Counted from the stretch's first letter, positions 38,447 to 47,838 are shown. The stretch: 64,000 nt of DNA from an uncultured Micrococcaceae bacterium (GCA_947502645.1 CANNAD010000003.1:304622-368621); one strand, 5' to 3'. Translations and numbers: made by a program. Notes: a model not told the origin generated them from the sequence alone.

Positions 38447-39694
38447 TCAGGATTCGACGTCGGCTTCGTCGATAGCCTTGTCGCTGACCATGGGCATCAG
38501 CCCAAGCAGTGCCAGGGTCAGCACGCCCATGATAGCGAACATGGCCGGTAGTCCCAGCCACTGCGCCAGAACGCCGCCGACGGCCGCACCCAACGGCATG
38601 GTGCCCCAGGCCAGCAGCCGGTAGACGCTGTTGACCCGTCCCAGAAGACCGATGGGCGCGATCCGCTGCCGTAGGGACACGGTAATGACGTTCCAGAGCA
38701 TGATGAACACGCCGCCAACGAACAGCGCTGCCCCCACGATGTAGGGGTTGTCGGTCACAGCTGGGATGCCCACAAAGATGGCGCCGCTGATGATCGCGAG
38801 GGCCAGCGATTTCGACCGCCCCAACGCAGCTTCCATCCGCTCGGCAACAAATGAACCGAGGAACGCACCCGCAGCACTGGTGGTCAGGAGCACGCCGAAA
38901 CCTACCTCTGTGAGGCCCATGGCCGACGTCGGGCCCACTGCGAACAGCACAAACACTGCGAAGGCGGCGCTGGTGGCGAAGTTGAATACGCCGGTCATCA
39001 CAGCGAGGGTCCGCAGGACCTTCTGGTTCCAGAGGAATTTGAGACCTTCGGCGATGTCGACGCGCAGGGTGGTCTTCTGCTCCCGCTCAATCCGGAATGA
39101 GCCCGGGACCAGGAACAGGGCGCCCACGGCCGCCAGCCACAGCGCCGCCGGAACGGCAAGGCCGGCAACAACGCCAGCTGCTACCAGAAGGCCGCCCAAC
39201 GGTGGTCCCACGAACTGGTTCATGGTGAGTTCGATGCCGTAGAGCCGGCCGTTGGCCCGCGACAACTGATCACGCTTCACCACCTGAGGCATGATCGACT
39301 GCGCAGAGGTGTCGTAGAGCGTTTCCGCGACGCCCACCAACAGCGCGACGACGTACAGGGCCCACAGGGAGCCGAGATCCAGCAGAATCACGGCCACCAG
39401 CGCGGCGGGCAGAAGCGCGCGGCTGAGGTTGGCCGCCAGCATCATCTTGCGCCGGTCCAGCCGGTCCGCCAGCGCGCCTGCCGTCAGGGCGAATAGCAGC
39501 CACGGCAAGGTGGCCACAAAGGAAAGCCCCGCAATGAGAGTGGGCGACTGCGTGAACTGGATGGCCAGCAGCGGCAAAGCGATTTTGAAAACGCCGTCGG
39601 CAAGGTTGGACAAGCCTGTGGCTGACCACAGTTTCCAGTAGGGAGCTCCAAGGGGCGCGCGAACCTGTGCTGCCTTCGCAGCGCTCGTAATCAT
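38447..39694 (-). CDS. MFS exporter
   Basis: 415-residue transporter of the major facilitator superfamily with about 11-12 membrane segments. GALADRLDRRKMMLAANLSRA is the segment 2-3 loop motif, and LYDTSAQSIMPQVVKRDQLSRAN is typical of the MDR-type subgroup related to enterobactin exporter EntS/macrolide efflux proteins. It is divergent from an ArsR-type regulator 74 bases away, the usual layout for a regulated drug exporter. Confidence 0.9.
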   Translation of the reverse strand: MITSAAKAAQVRAPLGAPYWKLWSATGLSNLADGVFKIALPLLAIQFTQSPTLIAGLSFVATLPWLLFALTAGALADRLDRRKMMLAANLSRALLPAALVAVILLDLGSLWALYVVALLVGVAETLYDTSAQSIMPQVVKRDQLSRANGRLYGIELTMNQFVGPPLGGLLVAAGVVAGLAVPAALWLAAVGALFLVPGSFRIEREQKTTLRVDIAEGLKFLWNQKVLRTLAVMTGVFNFATSAAFAVFVLFAVGPTSAMGLTEVGFGVLLTTSAAGAFLGSFVAERMEAALGRSKSLALAIISGAIFVGIPAVTDNPYIVGAALFVGGVFIMLWNVITVSLRQRIAPIGLLGRVNSVYRLLAWGTMPLGAAVGGVLAQWLGLPAMFAIMGVLTLALLGLMPMVSDKAIDEADVES

Positions 39695-39696
39695 GT

Positions 39697-39710
39697 GTGA
39701 ACGATTTCAC
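39697..39710. promoter_or_regulatory. Inverted repeat GTGAA-CGAT-TTCAC between MFS and regulator genes
   Basis: A perfect 5-4-5 repeat just upstream of the MFS start codon, in a position where a bound regulator would block the exporter. Confidence 0.45.
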
Positions 39711-39732
39711 ATTGATTGAGAAAGTTCAAGGC

Positions 39733-39750
39733 GATGTAATTCAGTACATC
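39733..39750. promoter_or_regulatory. Inverted repeat GATGTA-ATTCAG-TACATC, candidate ArsR-type operator
   Basis: A perfect 6-6-6 inverted repeat between the divergent MFS and regulator genes, 19 bases before the regulator start. Its placement suits autoregulation by the adjoining ArsR-type protein. Confidence 0.55.
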
Positions 39751-39768
39751 AATGCGTAGGCTTGGGTC

Positions 39769-40281
39769 ATGGCCAACCCCACCGCGACCGCCCAGGAGAT
39801 CAAAGCCCTCTCCCATCCACTACGGCTTCGGATACTCCGTCTGTGCGGTCTCCACGAGCTGACCAACAAGGAACTCTCCGACCGCCTGGGCCAGGACCCC
39901 GGCACCGTCCTCTACCACGTTAGGCAGCTACTCGCCGCTGGATTCATCGAACCAGCTGACATCCGTACCGGCGAGAGCGGAGCGCTGGAAAAGCCCTATC
40001 GGTCCACCGGACGGTCCTGGAATCTGGACAACGCACTGGAAAACGACGGCGACGGCGGCCCCTTCGCCCCGGTCGAAGCGTTCCGCCAGGAACTCGGTGA
40101 GGCCGGACCGGATGCACTCGCCAGCCTGTCACGCTTCGTCCTGCACCTCTCCGAGGAAAACCTCAAGGACGTCGTCGACCGCATTCATGAAGTGCTGAAC
40201 GAATACATCGCCACGGACGGTGACCGCCTCGATGAACCGGCCTACGGCGGGCTCTTTGTGCTGCACGGTTCCTCGGACTAG
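39769..40281 (+). CDS. ArsR-type winged-helix regulator
   Basis: 170-residue regulator. The N-terminal winged helix covers residues 8-75: KALSHPLRLRILRLC, then NKELSDRLGQDPGTVLYHVR and the short wing GALEKPYRST. A helical C-terminal domain, probably for dimerisation, follows. No metal-binding cysteine motif is seen, so it is likely not a metal sensor. It is divergent from the MFS exporter it may control. Its TAG stop shares CTAG with the stop of the convergent hydrolase gene. Confidence 0.88.
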   Translation: MANPTATAQEIKALSHPLRLRILRLCGLHELTNKELSDRLGQDPGTVLYHVRQLLAAGFIEPADIRTGESGALEKPYRSTGRSWNLDNALENDGDGGPFAPVEAFRQELGEAGPDALASLSRFVLHLSEENLKDVVDRIHEVLNEYIATDGDRLDEPAYGGLFVLHGSSD

Positions 40282-40871
40282 GTCTCTACAGGGGCTTCAT
40301 CCAGGCTGTCGAGAAATGCGATGACCCGCTGTTTCAGGAGATCGGAGGCTTCGACGTCGTAGGCGGAAAGGGAACTATCCGCGAAAAGGTGTCCGCTTCC
40401 GGGATACACAAACAGCTCGACGTTCTCTTCCGCCGCTGCCAGAGCCCGCGCCGCCTCGATATCGCCCTCTCCGGCGAAGAAGGGATCCGCATCCATGCCG
40501 TGAATCTGAGCAGGCAGTCCCGCTGGCCAGGCACCAAACTCGCTGGTTGGCGCACACGAGTGGAAGAGGAGCGCACCCCTGCAATGGCGTGTGGTTTGCG
40601 CCAGCTGCTGCGCAGGCATCACGCCCAGTGAAAAGCCGGCGTAGACGACGCCGGACGGCAAATCCGCGGCCATCCGAACGCCGCGCTCAACGGTTTCGGT
40701 GAACCCAAGGGTCCCCAGATATTCCTGTCCATCCTCGAGAGAGCTGAACGTATGCCCGCCAAACAGATCCGGCGTGAATACAGTGTGCCCCGCTGCCCGA
40801 AGGTCATCTGCAAACGCCACAACCCCCGCCGTCAGCCCCTGAATATGGTGAAAAAGTACTACGTCCGTCAT
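40278..40871 (-). CDS. Dienelactone hydrolase family protein
   Basis: 197-residue alpha/beta hydrolase of the dienelactone hydrolase type, starting at MTDVVLFHHIQGL. The nucleophile position reads GFSLGVM (Ser at about 86); in classical dienelactone hydrolase it is Cys. The late Asp (MDADPFF) and His (GSGHLF) complete a triad. I chose ATG at 40871 over an upstream in-frame ATG at 41003 that overlaps the divergent gene. Substrate unknown. Confidence 0.85.
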   Translation of the reverse strand: MTDVVLFHHIQGLTAGVVAFADDLRAAGHTVFTPDLFGGHTFSSLEDGQEYLGTLGFTETVERGVRMAADLPSGVVYAGFSLGVMPAQQLAQTTRHCRGALLFHSCAPTSEFGAWPAGLPAQIHGMDADPFFAGEGDIEAARALAAAEENVELFVYPGSGHLFADSSLSAYDVEASDLLKQRVIAFLDSLDEAPVET

Positions 40872-40982
40872 GATTGGTTCCGCCCTTTCCCTGATGACCG
40901 ACACTATAGAACGCGCGACTGACAAAGCCGTAGGCACTTCCCCGGGCAGCCGAGGCCAGCCAGGCCGGGGTAGTGTGAAGTA

Positions 40983-41588
40983 ATGTTCGCAACGAAGCCA
41001 CAATCCCTGGAATCAGAAGAAGAGCTGGCTCAACGCCGATCCATGCTCGAAACAGCACCCCATATACAGAGCCTGGAGGAGTGGCGGACAGAGTACGCAG
41101 CCACCCGCTCCACTCCGGTCCCCCATTTCGATCCGGCAGATGCAGGCAGCGAAGCCCGCGTCCTCTGGCTGATGGACCAGCCCTCCGCAAGCATCCTCGA
41201 ACCGGAAGGCACCGGATTCGTTTCCGTCGACAACCCTGACAGCGCGGCAGAGCGGTGCTGGAACGAACGGAACGAAGCCGGACTGCACGACGGCGTCCTC
41301 ATGTGGAACATGATCCCCTTCTTCGTCGAGGGGAAAGCCACCGCACCGGACAAAATGGCGGGAATCAAAGCCCTCGGCCCCGTACTTCGCCTGCTGCCGC
41401 GCCTCGACGTCGTCATCCTCAGCGGCTCGGAAGTACAACAGGCCTGGAAAACAAGCCACCTCGGCGGACGCGTACCCCGGGCCACCATCCTCGAAGCACC
41501 CGGAGTTGGAAAGCAGGCCATGTCCAGGCCAGCCATGCGCTCAAAACTGACCAACGCCGTCGACCGCGCCAAACGCATCATCGGCTGA
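40983..41588 (+). CDS. Uracil-DNA glycosylase superfamily-like protein
   Basis: 201-residue protein with features of the UDG superfamily: RVLWLMDQPSASI near residue 59, GFVSVDNPDSAAER near 79, MWNMIPFF near 108, and a helix with LLPRLDVVILSGSEVQQAW near 145. These match the general layout of UDG-like proteins found in actinobacteria. The catalytic residues of canonical UDG are not clearly present, so it may bind DNA or act on another substrate. Assignment is moderate. Confidence 0.6.
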   Translation: MFATKPQSLESEEELAQRRSMLETAPHIQSLEEWRTEYAATRSTPVPHFDPADAGSEARVLWLMDQPSASILEPEGTGFVSVDNPDSAAERCWNERNEAGLHDGVLMWNMIPFFVEGKATAPDKMAGIKALGPVLRLLPRLDVVILSGSEVQQAWKTSHLGGRVPRATILEAPGVGKQAMSRPAMRSKLTNAVDRAKRIIG

Positions 41589-41666
41589 TACCCCGTGCGC
41601 TTGCTGACCGGGAGTGCAAGACTGGGCTGAGAGCACCTCAGCAGAAACCGGTTAGGAGCCCCAGAC

Positions 41667-43415
41667 ATGGCCGCGGAACTTGCCACACAGCTGATCGAAC
41701 AATTGCAAAGCGCCGGCGTCCGCCGGATCTACGGCATTGTTGGTGACAGCCTGAACCCCATCGTTGATGCTGTTCGCCGCACGGGCGGATCCCGTAAGGG
41801 CGGCATCGACTGGGTTCACGTCCGGCATGAGGAAGCAGCAGCGTTCGCGGCCTCGGCAGAAGCTCAGCTCACCGGAGAACTCGCCGTCTGCGCGGGATCG
41901 TGCGGACCCGGGAACCTGCACCTGATCAACGGGCTCTATGACGCGAACCGATCCGGCGCGCCAGTCCTGGCCATCGCATCACATATCCCGAGCAAGCAGA
42001 TCGGCAGCGGATTCTTCCAGGAAACCCACCCAGACCGGCTCTTCAACGAATGCTCTGTCTACTCCGAACTGATCAGCACCGCCGAACAGTCACCACGCGT
42101 CGTCAACAGCGCCATGCGTCACGCTGTCGGACGACGCGGCGTCGCCGTCGTCACCCTGCCCGGAGACATCGCGAACCTCCAGGCAGCAGGCGAGGCACCC
42201 CTGTACTCCCCCGTTGTCCCAGGGAGTGTGGTGCCAGCGCAGGAGAGCGTCCAGGAACTCGCCGAGGCCATCAACGAAGCCCACAAAATCGCCATTTTTG
42301 CAGGCTACGGGGTCAAGGATGCGCACGATGAAGTGATCGCGTTCGCCGAAAAGCTATCGGCGCCCATTGGGCACTCGCTACGGGGCAAGGACTTCATCCA
42401 GTACGAGAATCCGTACGACATCGGCATGACCGGGCTCCTCGGTTACGGTGCAGCCGCGGAAGGAATCGAGGACGCCGACCTCCTGATCCTGCTCGGAACC
42501 GACTTCCCCTACGACCAGTTCCTGCCCGCCACACGGACGGCACAAGTGGACCGGGATCCCGCCGTCCTCGGCCGTCGAACGGATGTCGACGTCGCCGTCC
42601 ACGGAGACGTGCGGCCCACACTGGCCGCCCTGATGCCTTTGATCAAAGCAAAGAAGAGCACCAGATTCCTGGACCAGATGCTCAAAAAGCACGATCGGCT
42701 CATGAACAAGGCCGTGGGCGCCTATACGCGCAAAGTTGAGAAGATCACCCCGATCCACCCCGAATACGCCGCCTCCATCCTAGACCAGGTGGCGGATAAG
42801 GACGCCGTCTTCACCGCGGATACCGGCATGTGCAATGTGTGGACCGCACGCTATATCAACCCGTTGGGCACACGCAGACTGATCGGGTCCTACCTCCACG
42901 GTTCCATGGCGAACGCACTTCCGCAGGCCATCGGCGCCCAACTCGCCTACCCCAAGCGGCAGGTCATTTCTGTCTCCGGTGACGGCGGGCTATCCATGCT
43001 ACTCGGCGAGATGATCACCGCCGCCGCCTACAAACTGCCGCTCAACATCGTGGTCTTCAACAACTCCTCGCTCGGCATGGTCAAACTCGAAATGCTCGTC
43101 GATGGCCTCCCCGACTTTGCGGTAGACGTGCCCGACACCAACTACGCCGACATCGCCGCCGCAATGGGCTTCCACGCCGTACGGGTCACCGAGCCGAAGG
43201 ACATCGAGAAGGCCTACCGCAAGGCCTTTGCCCACAAGGGCCCTTCCCTGGTGGAACTCATCACCGACCCGAACGCACTGTCCATTCCACCGAAAATCTC
43301 CGGTGAACAGGTTCTCGGCTTCGCAACCGCAATGTCCAAAGTGGTGTTGAACCGGGGAGCCGGAGAGGCCGTGAGCATGGCCCGCAGCAACATCCGCAAC
43401 ATCCCGCGCGGGTAG
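41667..43415 (+). CDS. poxB: Pyruvate dehydrogenase (quinone) / pyruvate oxidase-type ThDP enzyme
   Basis: 582-residue thiamine-diphosphate enzyme of the acetolactate synthase-like superfamily. The Glu that activates ThDP lies in VRHEEAAAFAA. The central FAD-type domain follows, and the ThDP/Mg motif is GDGGLSMLLGE at about residue 438, ending in NNSSLGMV. The best match is PoxB, which oxidises pyruvate to acetate and CO2 and passes electrons to menaquinone at the membrane. Other members of the superfamily share these features. The C-terminal extension is short. Confidence 0.85.
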   Translation: MAAELATQLIEQLQSAGVRRIYGIVGDSLNPIVDAVRRTGGSRKGGIDWVHVRHEEAAAFAASAEAQLTGELAVCAGSCGPGNLHLINGLYDANRSGAPVLAIASHIPSKQIGSGFFQETHPDRLFNECSVYSELISTAEQSPRVVNSAMRHAVGRRGVAVVTLPGDIANLQAAGEAPLYSPVVPGSVVPAQESVQELAEAINEAHKIAIFAGYGVKDAHDEVIAFAEKLSAPIGHSLRGKDFIQYENPYDIGMTGLLGYGAAAEGIEDADLLILLGTDFPYDQFLPATRTAQVDRDPAVLGRRTDVDVAVHGDVRPTLAALMPLIKAKKSTRFLDQMLKKHDRLMNKAVGAYTRKVEKITPIHPEYAASILDQVADKDAVFTADTGMCNVWTARYINPLGTRRLIGSYLHGSMANALPQAIGAQLAYPKRQVISVSGDGGLSMLLGEMITAAAYKLPLNIVVFNNSSLGMVKLEMLVDGLPDFAVDVPDTNYADIAAAMGFHAVRVTEPKDIEKAYRKAFAHKGPSLVELITDPNALSIPPKISGEQVLGFATAMSKVVLNRGAGEAVSMARSNIRNIPRG

Positions 43416-43466
43416 GACTGACCGTCGTCCGGTCTCTGGCGTAGGCACAGGACTTAAACTGGTGCA

Positions 43467-45104
43467 ATGACTGCAACTCTCGTGGCCAAGGAACTCTCCG
43501 GCGGCCACGCCCACCGCACCCTCTTCGCCAACCTCAACCTGACTGTTGCCCCGGGCGACGTCGTCGGCGTCGTAGGTGCCAACGGTGCCGGAAAAACCAC
43601 CCTGCTCCGACTGCTCGCCGGCGTGGATGAACCACTCGCCGGCACAGTCATGGCCTCCCCCAGAGACGCCTTTGTGGGCTGGCTCCCGCAGGAACACGAG
43701 CGGATCGCCGAGGAGACGGTCAGCGCCTATATCGCCCGACGAACAGGGGCGACGGCGGCTACCGCAGCCATGGAGGCCACCGCCGAAGACCTCGCCTCCG
43801 GAACCAAAACAGCAGAAGACCGCTACGCAACAGCACTCGATCACTGGCTGACGTCCGGTGCCGCAGACCTGGAGGACCGCCTTCCAACGGTCTTGGCCGA
43901 CGTCGCGCCCGGGATTGATCCTGGCGCAGACGTGATCGGGCTTTCCGGCGGCCAACTGGCCCGCGTAGCCTTGGCTGCGCTCCTGCTGAGCCGGTTCGAC
44001 GTCGTCCTGCTGGATGAGCCCACCAACGATCTGGACCTTGATGGTCTGGCACGGCTGGAAGACTTCATGCGGAATCTGCGCGGCGGCGCTGTCCTGGTCT
44101 CGCACGACCGCGAATTCCTTTCCCGCTGCGTGAGCACGGTGGTGGAACTGGATCTGGCGCAGAACAATGTGGCGGTGTACGACGGCGGGTACGACGCCTT
44201 CCTGGAAGAGCGCGCGGTCGCGAAACGACACGCACGGGAGGCGTATGAGGAGTTCGCTGACAAGAAGCAGGATCTGGTGTCGCGGGCGAGGACGCAGCGC
44301 GAGTGGAGTTCGCAAGGCGTGCGGAATGCGATGAAGAAGAATCCGGACAATGACAAAATCCGCCGCAGAGCCAGTGCCGAATCGTCCGAGAAACAGGCGC
44401 AGAAAGTGCGTCAGATGGAGTCGCGGATTGCCCGGCTCGACGAAGTGGAGGAACCACGGAAGGAGTGGCAGTTGCAGTTCAGCATCGGCTCCGCGCCACG
44501 TTCCAGTTCTGTCGTCGCGACATTGAACGGCGCTGTTGCCCGGCAGGGTGAATTTACGCTCGGCCCGGTCACTGCGCAGGTCAATGCGGGCGAGCGCGTG
44601 GGCATCACTGGGCCCAACGGAGCCGGCAAGTCAACACTTCTGCGGCTTCTGCTGGGACATCAAGCGCCCGATGACGGCGCTGCAGCCCTTGGCGTCAATG
44701 TGGCCGTGGGTGAGATTGATCAGGCACGCGGCCAGCTCGCTGAGGACCTGGAACTTGCCTCGGCATTTGAAGCCGCGGTTCCGAACCTCGCGCAGGCTGA
44801 AGTGCGGACCTTGCTCGCGAAGTTTGGTTTAAAAGCCGACCAGGTTAAGTCTCTGGTGGGACGCCTCTCGCCCGGCGAGCGCACTCGTGCCGGGTTGGCG
44901 CTGCTGCAGGCCCGCGGCGTGAACCTGCTGGTGCTGGACGAACCCACGAACCATCTGGACCTGCCCGCGATCGAGCAGTTGGAGGAGGCCCTCGAGGAAT
45001 ACACGGGCACACTGCTGCTCGTCACGCACGATCGTCGTCTGCTCGAGAACGTGCGGTTGGACACCCGATGGGAAGTCGACGCCGGGCAGGTCACGGTGCG
45101 CTAG
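43467..45104 (+). CDS. ABC-F family ATPase
   Basis: 545-residue soluble protein with two ABC domains and a charged linker of about 90 residues between them (residues 250-340, many Lys/Arg/Glu, including RRRASAESSEKQAQKVRQME). Walker A motifs are GANGAGKTT and GPNGAGKST, signatures are LSGGQLARV and LSPGERTRA, and Walker B regions are VLLDEPTNDLD and LVLDEPTNHLD. ABC-F proteins act on ribosomes, some protecting against antibiotics and others aiding translation. The exact subgroup is not clear. Confidence 0.92.
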   Translation: MTATLVAKELSGGHAHRTLFANLNLTVAPGDVVGVVGANGAGKTTLLRLLAGVDEPLAGTVMASPRDAFVGWLPQEHERIAEETVSAYIARRTGATAATAAMEATAEDLASGTKTAEDRYATALDHWLTSGAADLEDRLPTVLADVAPGIDPGADVIGLSGGQLARVALAALLLSRFDVVLLDEPTNDLDLDGLARLEDFMRNLRGGAVLVSHDREFLSRCVSTVVELDLAQNNVAVYDGGYDAFLEERAVAKRHAREAYEEFADKKQDLVSRARTQREWSSQGVRNAMKKNPDNDKIRRRASAESSEKQAQKVRQMESRIARLDEVEEPRKEWQLQFSIGSAPRSSSVVATLNGAVARQGEFTLGPVTAQVNAGERVGITGPNGAGKSTLLRLLLGHQAPDDGAAALGVNVAVGEIDQARGQLAEDLELASAFEAAVPNLAQAEVRTLLAKFGLKADQVKSLVGRLSPGERTRAGLALLQARGVNLLVLDEPTNHLDLPAIEQLEEALEEYTGTLLLVTHDRRLLENVRLDTRWEVDAGQVTVR

Positions 45105-45120
45105 CCCGTGAGCACCTGGC

Positions 45121-45187
45121 CGAAGTCGGGGTTTGCCGCTGACGTCACCCCTGTAAGAGGTGATTTCGAGGGCAAACCCCGATCTCG
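45121..45187. repeat. 67-bp palindromic repeat, copy 1
   Basis: CGAAGTCGGGGTTTGCC and GGCAAACCCCGATCTCG pair at 15 of 17 positions. An inner stem (TCACC/GGTGA) lies between them. A very similar element stands at 46160-46227 on the other side of the aldo/keto reductase gene. Confidence 0.8.
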
Positions 45188-45246
45188 GGCAAAGGAAACG
45201 CTGGGAGTCACGGAATAAGTCTTTCGTGACCGGGGTTACGGCCTCC

Positions 45247-46110
45247 ATGAGCGAAAACACGAATGACAGCGTGCCCACCACTATCAATCTCAAGGATCTC
45301 GGCGAGGTTCACCGCCTCGGATTCGGCGCCATGCGCATAGTCGGCGAGGGAGTCTGGGGCGAGCCCAAGGACAGGGCGGGTGCCGTCAAGGTGCTCCGCC
45401 GCGCCGTCGAACTCGGTGTGGATTTCATTGATACCGCCGATTCCTACGGCCCCAATATCAGTGAGGAAATCATTGCGGAGGCGCTCCATCCTTACAAGCA
45501 CGGGCTGCGGATTGCCACGAAGGTCGGTTTCACCCGAACGGGCCCCGACGAGTGGGTTCCGGTAGGCCGTGCCGAGTATCTGCGGCAGCAGACCGAGCTC
45601 AGTCTGCGCAAGCTCAACGTTGATGCGTTGGATCTGCTTCAGCTTCACCGCATTGACCCGAAGGTCGACGCCGAGGAACAGTTCGCCGTCCTGCGTGACC
45701 TGCAGCAGGAAGGCAAGGTCAAGGCGCTCGGCCTGTCCGAAGTCAGCGTGGAGCAACTCAAGCACGCCGAGAAGTTCTTCACAGTGTCCACCGTCCAGAA
45801 CCGCTACAACCTGACCGACCGCAAATCCGAGGATGTGCTGGACTACGCCACCGAGAACGGAATCGGTTTCATCCCGTGGGCTCCGATTTCCGCAGGTGAG
45901 CTTGCTCAGCCGGGCGGCCCGGTTGACGACGCCGCGAAACGGCTCGGCGCGACGACGTCGCAGGTTGCCCTGGCCTGGCTGATGCGACGCTCCCCCGTCA
46001 TCATGCCGATCCCGGGAACCAGTTCCGTGAAACATCTGGAAGAGAACATGGGTGCGCTGGATCTCACGCTCGACGACGCAACCTACAAGGAGCTGGAAGC
46101 CGCAGGATAA
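45247..46110 (+). CDS. Aldo/keto reductase
   Basis: 287-residue NADPH-dependent oxidoreductase with the (alpha/beta)8 barrel. FIDTADSYG carries Asp and Tyr of the catalytic tetrad, IATKVGF the Lys. LLQLHRIDP has the catalytic-type His. [18 protein letters not shown] is the NADPH-binding end. I chose ATG at 45247; an ATG at 45160 lies inside the palindromic repeat. The gene is bracketed by two copies of that repeat. Substrate unknown. Confidence 0.88.
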   Translation: MSENTNDSVPTTINLKDLGEVHRLGFGAMRIVGEGVWGEPKDRAGAVKVLRRAVELGVDFIDTADSYGPNISEEIIAEALHPYKHGLRIATKVGFTRTGPDEWVPVGRAEYLRQQTELSLRKLNVDALDLLQLHRIDPKVDAEEQFAVLRDLQQEGKVKALGLSEVSVEQLKHAEKFFTVSTVQNRYNLTDRKSEDVLDYATENGIGFIPWAPISAGELAQPGGPVDDAAKRLGATTSQVALAWLMRRSPVIMPIPGTSSVKHLEENMGALDLTLDDATYKELEAAG

Positions 46111-46159
46111 GCGGCCCTCGAACCGCGGTTAGCCTGCGGTCTCCCGTGAAACCAGCGGC

Positions 46160-46227
46160 CGAGATCGGGGTTTGTCCGCGAGATCACCGGTTATAAGGGG
46201 TGATCTCGACGGCAAACCCCGATCTCG
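46160..46227. repeat. 68-bp palindromic repeat, copy 2
   Basis: A near-perfect palindrome with 29-base arms (26 matches) around GGTTATAAGG. The outer arms are CGAGATCGGGGTTTG and CAAACCCCGATCTCG. It lies between the convergent ends of the aldo/keto reductase and the long minus-strand operon and could terminate both. It shares most of its outer sequence with copy 1. Confidence 0.85.
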
Positions 46228-46239
46228 CGCACAGTGGGG

Positions 46240-47106
46240 CTAGGCGTTGACCGTTTGCAGGAACTCCGAGAGGGCTTCCAGGTATGCGTCCTTGTTCTCC
46301 TTGAACGCACCGAGATGGGTGCCTTCGAGCACCGTGACGTCCACGTTCGGGTAGTGATCTGCGAGCGCCTGGACTTCGGCGGGTTCAATGACGACGTCGG
46401 ACCGTCCGGAGATGAACAGCATCGGAATGGTGGACATCAGCCCGGCATCCTGCGGGGGCGGCCAGGTTGCTCCGAGCATTTTGACGGCGGCGACGGCCGT
46501 GGATTCCTTCAGCGCGGCCTCTGAGGACGGCTTGGTGAATCCGGGAATCCGGGGGAACTTGCCGGCTTTCATGAACCCCTGGAACAGTGATTCGAGCGTC
46601 AGCCCGGGCCCGCTGTCACAGACGACGGCGTCGATGTCCACCAGCCCGCGTGAGGCGGAGTAGACGCTGGGGAACGTGGAGAACGAGTATCCGAAGACCA
46701 CCATTTTGGCGTCTGGCTCGCCGGCGTTGGTGCGGAGCCAGGAGACGCAGGATTCGACGTCGAGCGTGAACCTGCGGGCCATGTCCATGGCGTTGAAGTC
46801 CATGGAGGATTCGCCGTGGTTGCGGTGGTCGAACATGAGGACCGTGAAGCCCTGCGAGTTGAGGTATGCGGCCTGCCCGAGCGAGGCTGACTTGGAGAGA
46901 CCGATTCCATGCCCGACGACGGCCAGGCGGCCGGGTTCACCGTGCAGCAGCCAGCAGCTGAGTTTCTTGCCGTCCGAAGTTGGGACGGTTTGCTTCTCCC
47001 ATGCTTCGACGGCGAAGTCCGAGGGGCTCCGGTGAGGTTTCCTCCGCTTGGGGTGCAGCAGGGAGTAGGCCAGGACGTTACCCGTAGCTCGGGCCAGTAG
47101 TTTCAT
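46240..47106 (-). CDS. Alpha/beta hydrolase
   Basis: 288-residue alpha/beta hydrolase. VGHGIGLSK (oxyanion region) lies near residue 66, VFGYSFST (nucleophile GYSFS) near 139, and Asp (GRSDVVIEPAE) and His (EGTHLGAF) late in the chain. It starts 27 bases after the thioredoxin-fold gene and is the last gene of the long minus-strand cluster. It shares the VCDSGPGLTLE-type segment with the cluster's other hydrolase at 52576 (VCDSGPERTTG), suggesting a common origin. A role in releasing or trimming the cluster's acyl product is possible but not shown. Confidence 0.82.
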   Translation of the reverse strand: MKLLARATGNVLAYSLLHPKRRKPHRSPSDFAVEAWEKQTVPTSDGKKLSCWLLHGEPGRLAVVGHGIGLSKSASLGQAAYLNSQGFTVLMFDHRNHGESSMDFNAMDMARRFTLDVESCVSWLRTNAGEPDAKMVVFGYSFSTFPSVYSASRGLVDIDAVVCDSGPGLTLESLFQGFMKAGKFPRIPGFTKPSSEAALKESTAVAAVKMLGATWPPPQDAGLMSTIPMLFISGRSDVVIEPAEVQALADHYPNVDVTVLEGTHLGAFKENKDAYLEALSEFLQTVNA

Positions 47107-47133
47107 GCTCGCTCCATCTCGTTCGTGTTCACG

Positions 47134-47838
47134 TCAGCCGCAGCCTCCGGGCTGATCATCCAAGGGCCTGGAGGCTCCTCCCGCCGCCGTTGGTGGGAGG
47201 GAAACTGCTGGCCGTGGTGTTGTCGTGGAGGCGTGCGCTTCTTCTGCCGGGGAGAGTCGCTCAAGTCCCCAGTATGGTTCTCGTCCAACTACAAGATACG
47301 GGACTCCGAAGACGCCGTCGCGGTCCAATTGCTTAAGCATGGAACGGCCGAGTTCCAGTCCTTTGTCTGTGCGGTGAAGGGATGCCAGGCCCCCGTCGAG
47401 TCCAAGGCTGGTGAGGCACTCGGCGACGGTGGATTCCTCGTGAACGTTCCTTCCCTCGAGCCATCGTGCGTTGGCCAGTGCGAGCGCCAACCGCTTGCCG
47501 TCGGCTTGGGATTCGGCGAGGACCTGGGCAAGGGCGACGGCGGATACCTCCCATGCGGGATTCTCGTCCACGGGCCAGGTGACGGTGAGTTCGCGTTGCC
47601 TGGCGAGCCGGGCGACGTCGCGCAGGATGTAGAGGTGTTTTGCCCTGCTCATGGGCGTGTAGTGGAACACCGCTGACTTTTCGGTGACGTTCCCGGCGAG
47701 GTCGCCGGTGGGTTCGAAGAAGACCCGCATCTCGCTGTCGGCAAGGAGCTGGGATCCGTATCCGTCGGCGTCCCGCAGTGCCAGCCACGAATATGGGCTG
47801 CGGACGGAGACGTACCAGCGGCTCGGCCTTGCGCTCAC
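47134..47838 (-). CDS. Thioredoxin-fold protein, HCCA isomerase / DsbA-like
   Basis: 234-residue soluble protein. The N-terminal VSVRSPYSWLALRD and the C-terminal GVFGVPYLVVGREPYWGLERL match the 2-hydroxychromene-2-carboxylate isomerase (kappa-GST/DsbA-like) group. There is no CxxC redox motif, so oxidoreductase activity is unlikely. Relatives isomerise double bonds using a thiol cofactor, so a bond-isomerising role in a polyene pathway is conceivable but speculative. The GTG start overlaps the fabG stop by four bases (GTGA). A Pro/Gly-rich tail of about 35 residues is unusual. Confidence 0.75.
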   Translation of the reverse strand: MSARPSRWYVSVRSPYSWLALRDADGYGSQLLADSEMRVFFEPTGDLAGNVTEKSAVFHYTPMSRAKHLYILRDVARLARQRELTVTWPVDENPAWEVSAVALAQVLAESQADGKRLALALANARWLEGRNVHEESTVAECLTSLGLDGGLASLHRTDKGLELGRSMLKQLDRDGVFGVPYLVVGREPYWGLERLSPAEEAHASTTTPRPAVSLPPTAAGGASRPLDDQPGGCG

